From positions 1-8,071 of the forward strand of contig LZRQ01000159.1 of the NCBI GenBank assembly GCA_002159155.1: a stretch of DNA of 8,071 nucleotides, given 5' to 3'. This DNA is from Firmicutes bacterium ZCTH02-B6 (lineage in GTDB: Bacteria > Bacillota > Limnochordia > Limnochordales > ZCTH02-B6). The translations under genes and the position numbers were made by a program. Positions within the stretch are counted from its first letter, which is position 1. Each line of letters starts with the position of its first letter. Below, one piece after another: positions 5,627 through 8,071 of the stretch. The notes under the pieces were generated by a model. That model saw only the letters and a program-made list of their open reading frames with translations, searched no databases and was not told the origin of the DNA.

Positions 5627-5667
5627 CAGCGCCCCGCGGCCATGTGGGCCTGCGGGGCGCTGTTTTT
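5627..5667 (+). terminator. Strong intrinsic terminator-like hairpin inside the importer operon
   Basis: CAGCGCCCCGC (5627-5637) pairs perfectly with GCGGGGCGCTG (5652-5662). The stem can extend by GGCC/GGCC (5638-5641 with 5647-5650) past a single bulged T, and TTTTT (5663-5667) follows at once. It lies 43 bases after the binding-protein stop and 34 bases before the ATPase start. It should end most transcripts after the binding-protein gene and let a fraction continue into the ATPase and permease genes. Confidence 0.9.
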
Positions 5668-5688
5668 CCCAGTGTGTTTGACGCATGC

Positions 5689-5694
5689 GGAGGT
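5689..5694 (+). promoter_or_regulatory. Ribosome binding site of the importer ATPase
   Basis: GGAGGT lies 7 bases before GTG 5702. It supports that start over upstream in-frame codons, which would translate through the terminator hairpin. Confidence 0.75.
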
Positions 5695-5701
5695 GGGCCA
5701 G

Positions 5702-6463
5702 GTGGCCGTCGTAGAGCTCGAAGACGTCACGGTAACGTACCACACGCCCAGCGGCGAGACACGGGCGGTGGAGGACTTGTCTCTGACGGTTGAATCCGGC
5801 GAGTTCGTCAGCATTGTCGGGCCGAGCGGTTGCGGCAAGAGTACCTTGCTGTCCCTAATCGCGGGCTTGATACGGCCGGATCGCGGGCAAGTTCGTGTGG
5901 GCGGGGTGCCGGTGCGGGGTCCAAACCCGGCCGTTGGGTACATGCTGCAGCAAGACCACTTGTTTGAGTGGCGGACGGTGTTGGACAACTGCCTCCTGGG
6001 CCTGGAGGTGCAAGGCCGGCGGACGCGATCCGCGGTGCTGCGCGTCCGCCGGCTGCTCAAGGACGTTGGGCTGGGCGACTTTGCCCATCGGTTTCCGGCC
6101 CAGCTCTCAGGCGGCATGCGGCAGCGGGCGGCCCTGGTGCGCACATTGGCCTTGGATCCCAAGGTCCTACTCTTGGATGAACCCTTCTCGGCCCTAGACT
6201 ACCAGACACGGCTTAAGCTCGAGGACGAGGTGAGCCACATCCTTCGCACCCAGGGCCGAACAGTCATCATGGTCACCCACGACATCGCGGAAGCCGTCTC
6301 TATGGCCGACCGGGTCATCGTGCTGACACACCGCCCGGCCCGAGTCAGGCGGGAATACGTGATCGACCTTGAACCCCGCCGGTCGCCCGTGCAGGTGAGG
6401 GAATCGCCCGGCTTTAGCCGCTATTTCCGCGACATCTGGAGGGATCTCGATGTCCAGGTCTGA
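5702..6463 (+). CDS. ABC transporter ATP-binding protein, NitT/TauT (SsuB/TauB-like) family
   Basis: This 253-residue cytoplasmic ATPase energises the importer formed with the preceding binding protein and following permease. Motifs: Walker A GPSGCGKST (40-48), Q-loop Q84 in MLQQDHLFEWRTVLDN, signature LSGGMRQR (135-142), Walker B VLLLDEP (155-161, catalytic E160), SALD (163-166) and switch His193 in VTHDIAEAV. The QDxLxxWxTVxDN pattern and the EAVxMADRVIVLTxRPARV ending are typical of the nitrate/sulfonate/taurine importer ATPases. There is no regulatory C-terminal domain, and the length is normal. The start is GTG 5702, giving MAVVELEDVTVTY. Its 3' end overlaps the permease gene by 14 bases, a translational-coupling arrangement. 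It is transcribed only by readthrough of the hairpin at 5627-5667 unless an unseen promoter lies between; I see none. Confidence 0.93.
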   Translation: MAVVELEDVTVTYHTPSGETRAVEDLSLTVESGEFVSIVGPSGCGKSTLLSLIAGLIRPDRGQVRVGGVPVRGPNPAVGYMLQQDHLFEWRTVLDNCLLGLEVQGRRTRSAVLRVRRLLKDVGLGDFAHRFPAQLSGGMRQRAALVRTLALDPKVLLLDEPFSALDYQTRLKLEDEVSHILRTQGRTVIMVTHDIAEAVSMADRVIVLTHRPARVRREYVIDLEPRRSPVQVRESPGFSRYFRDIWRDLDVQV

Positions 6464-7265
6464 CGGCGTGTCCGAGGCCCACCGCCGGTACTTGGCTCAG
6501 CGGCGCCGCCGGCAGCTGGCCATTTTCGCCACGCAAGTGCTGCTCGCGGCGGTACTGCTTGTTTTGTGGGAGGCGGGCGCCCGGGAGCGGTGGGTAAATC
6601 CCTTCATCGTCAGCCAGCCGACCCGCATCTGGGAGCAAATCGTGCGCATGGCCGCGGCAGGAGAGCTCTGGGTGCATCTCGGCGCCACCGTCTGGCGTAC
6701 CATGGCAGGCTTTGGCCTGGCCACCGGTCTCGGCCTGCTCGTGGCTTCACTCCTCTGGTGGTCGCCATTCTGGGCGCGGGTGGTCGACCCGTATCTTGTG
6801 GTGCTTAACAGCGTGCCAAAGATCAGCCTGGGCCCGCTGTTCATCGTGTGGCTCGGCACCAATGTCCGTGCCGTGCTGGCCATGGCGGTGGCCATCGCCG
6901 TGGTGGTGACCATCGTCATGCTGTACACGGCGTTTCGTGAAACCGACCCCAACAAGATCTTGCTGCTGCGCTCGTTTGGGGCGACACGGTGGCAAGTGTT
7001 CACCAAGGTGGTGCTGCCCGGAGCCGTGCCGACGCTCTTGGCCGCGGTCAAGGTCAACATCGGCCTCGCGTGGGTCGGGACCATCATGGGGGAGTTCCTC
7101 GTCTCCGGGGCAGGCCTTGGCTACCTCATCATCTACGGCGGGCAAGTCTTCAACCTCACGCTGGTGATGAGCAGCATCGTGCTGCTGCTGATCGCCTCGA
7201 CCATCGTTTACCTGCTCGTCGACTGGACAGAAAAGTACATCGCCCGCCAGCGGGGGAGAGCTTAA
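6450..7265 (+). CDS. ABC transporter permease, NitT/TauT (SsuC/TauC-like) family
   Basis: This 271-residue inner-membrane permease of the BPD_transp_1 type forms the channel as a homodimer with the ATPase encoded upstream. Hydrophobic segments are at about 22-41, 80-101, 121-137, 140-161, 190-212 and 238-257, fitting six membrane helices. The cytoplasmic coupling (EAA-like) loop is LLRSFGATRWQVFTKVVLP (172-190), where the ATPase docks. It is followed by the family-typical VKVNIGLAWVGTIMGEFLVSG stretch (200-220). The N-terminus is short and very basic (HRRYLAQRRRRQ), consistent with a cytoplasmic start. The ATG at 6450 has GGAGGG (6438-6443) six bases upstream, inside the ATPase gene, and overlaps that gene by 14 bases. 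The gene ends the operon. It supports an importer for a small organic or inorganic solute but does not reveal which. Confidence 0.93.
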   Translation: MSRSDGVSEAHRRYLAQRRRRQLAIFATQVLLAAVLLVLWEAGARERWVNPFIVSQPTRIWEQIVRMAAAGELWVHLGATVWRTMAGFGLATGLGLLVASLLWWSPFWARVVDPYLVVLNSVPKISLGPLFIVWLGTNVRAVLAMAVAIAVVVTIVMLYTAFRETDPNKILLLRSFGATRWQVFTKVVLPGAVPTLLAAVKVNIGLAWVGTIMGEFLVSGAGLGYLIIYGGQVFNLTLVMSSIVLLLIASTIVYLLVDWTEKYIARQRGRA

Positions 7266-7303
7266 CGGGGAGCGGCACGGGCCACATGGACGGTCCAGAC
7301 GCG

Positions 7304-7344
7304 CCGGAGGGGAGATGCCGCGTTGCGGCAAACCTCCCCTCCGG
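7304..7344. terminator. Large hairpin between the permease and convergent groEL, possible bidirectional terminator
   Basis: CCGGAGGGGAG (7304-7314) pairs perfectly with CTCCCCTCCGG (7334-7344). Inside it TGCCGC (7316-7321) pairs with GCGGCA (7325-7330) around a GTT loop. The result is a long two-part stem 38 bases after the permease stop and 30 bases past the groEL stop on the other strand. Neither exit has a T tract, so action as an intrinsic terminator is uncertain; the symmetric position between converging genes supports a 3'-end role. Confidence 0.6.
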
Positions 7345-7374
7345 ATCAACCGCCCAGCGTCCGTGCGGTGACGC

Positions 7375-8071
<697 letters not shown>

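Noticed and set aside
5546..5701. Upstream extension of the importer ATPase to an ATG at 5642 or earlier
   Set aside because: It would translate the terminator hairpin; GTG 5702 has GGAGGT at the right distance and matches the family start.
50..6142. Near-identical CGGCATGCGGCAGCG blocks at about 53-67 and 6113-6127
   Set aside because: Both encode the ABC signature SGGMRQR in two different ATPases, so the similarity is explained by protein constraint.
4801..6162. Minus-strand open frame of 453 codons opposite the importer genes
   Set aside because: It is antisense to the clear binding protein and ATPase, low-complexity in composition and has no motif; a GC-driven shadow frame.

Overview
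The window is GC-rich, ordinary-looking bacterial chromosome. I see no transposase, integrase, CRISPR array or phage gene. Strong AGGAGG-type ribosome binding sites, GTG and TTG starts, a genomically encoded tRNA CCA end, many short GC stem terminators with T tracts and the style of the proteins all suggest a high-GC member of the Bacillota. A thermophilic or deep-branching clade such as Limnochordia, Symbiobacterium or Thermaerobacter relatives is possible. That placement is an inference from style only; no marker here fixes the genus.

Layout. Positions 1-1636 (+) hold the end of a dipeptide/oligopeptide ABC importer operon: the 3' part of a DppD/OppD-type ATPase, then a complete DppF/OppF-type ATPase, closed by a textbook intrinsic terminator at 1712-1740. 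Only 15 bases after the T tract lies a short Nudix hydrolase reading frame with a perfect Nudix box (1756-2088, +). It lacks the usual C-terminal half and dissolves into two abutting hairpins. A metal-dependent amidohydrolase (2040-3026, -) runs convergently into it. A divergent intergenic region with a good sigma-A-like promoter separates that gene from an aldo/keto reductase (3216-4178, +).

Positions 4278-4446 hold a complete minus-strand tRNA-Leu(GAG) unit with promoter and terminator. It is followed by an ABC importer of the nitrate/taurine/NMT1 type on the plus strand: substrate-binding protein (4519-5583), a strong terminator-like hairpin (5627-5667), then ATPase (5702-6463) and permease (6450-7265), which overlap by 14 bases. 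The hairpin between the binding-protein gene and the two membrane-complex genes would give partial readthrough and an excess of binding protein. The transported substrate cannot be read from the sequence. The window ends with the C-terminal part of GroEL on the minus strand (7375-8071), convergent with the importer operon and separated from it by a large hairpin.

How the genes work together. The two ATPases at the left energise peptide uptake with a missing permease pair and binding protein upstream. The binding protein, ATPase and permease at 4519-7265 form one complete importer of unknown specificity. The Nudix protein, amidohydrolase, aldo/keto reductase, tRNA and GroEL are separate transcription units with no clear functional tie. 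I did not find a convincing new system. The best second-look items are the truncated Nudix gene with its structured leader and tail, and the unassigned importer with its internal terminator.
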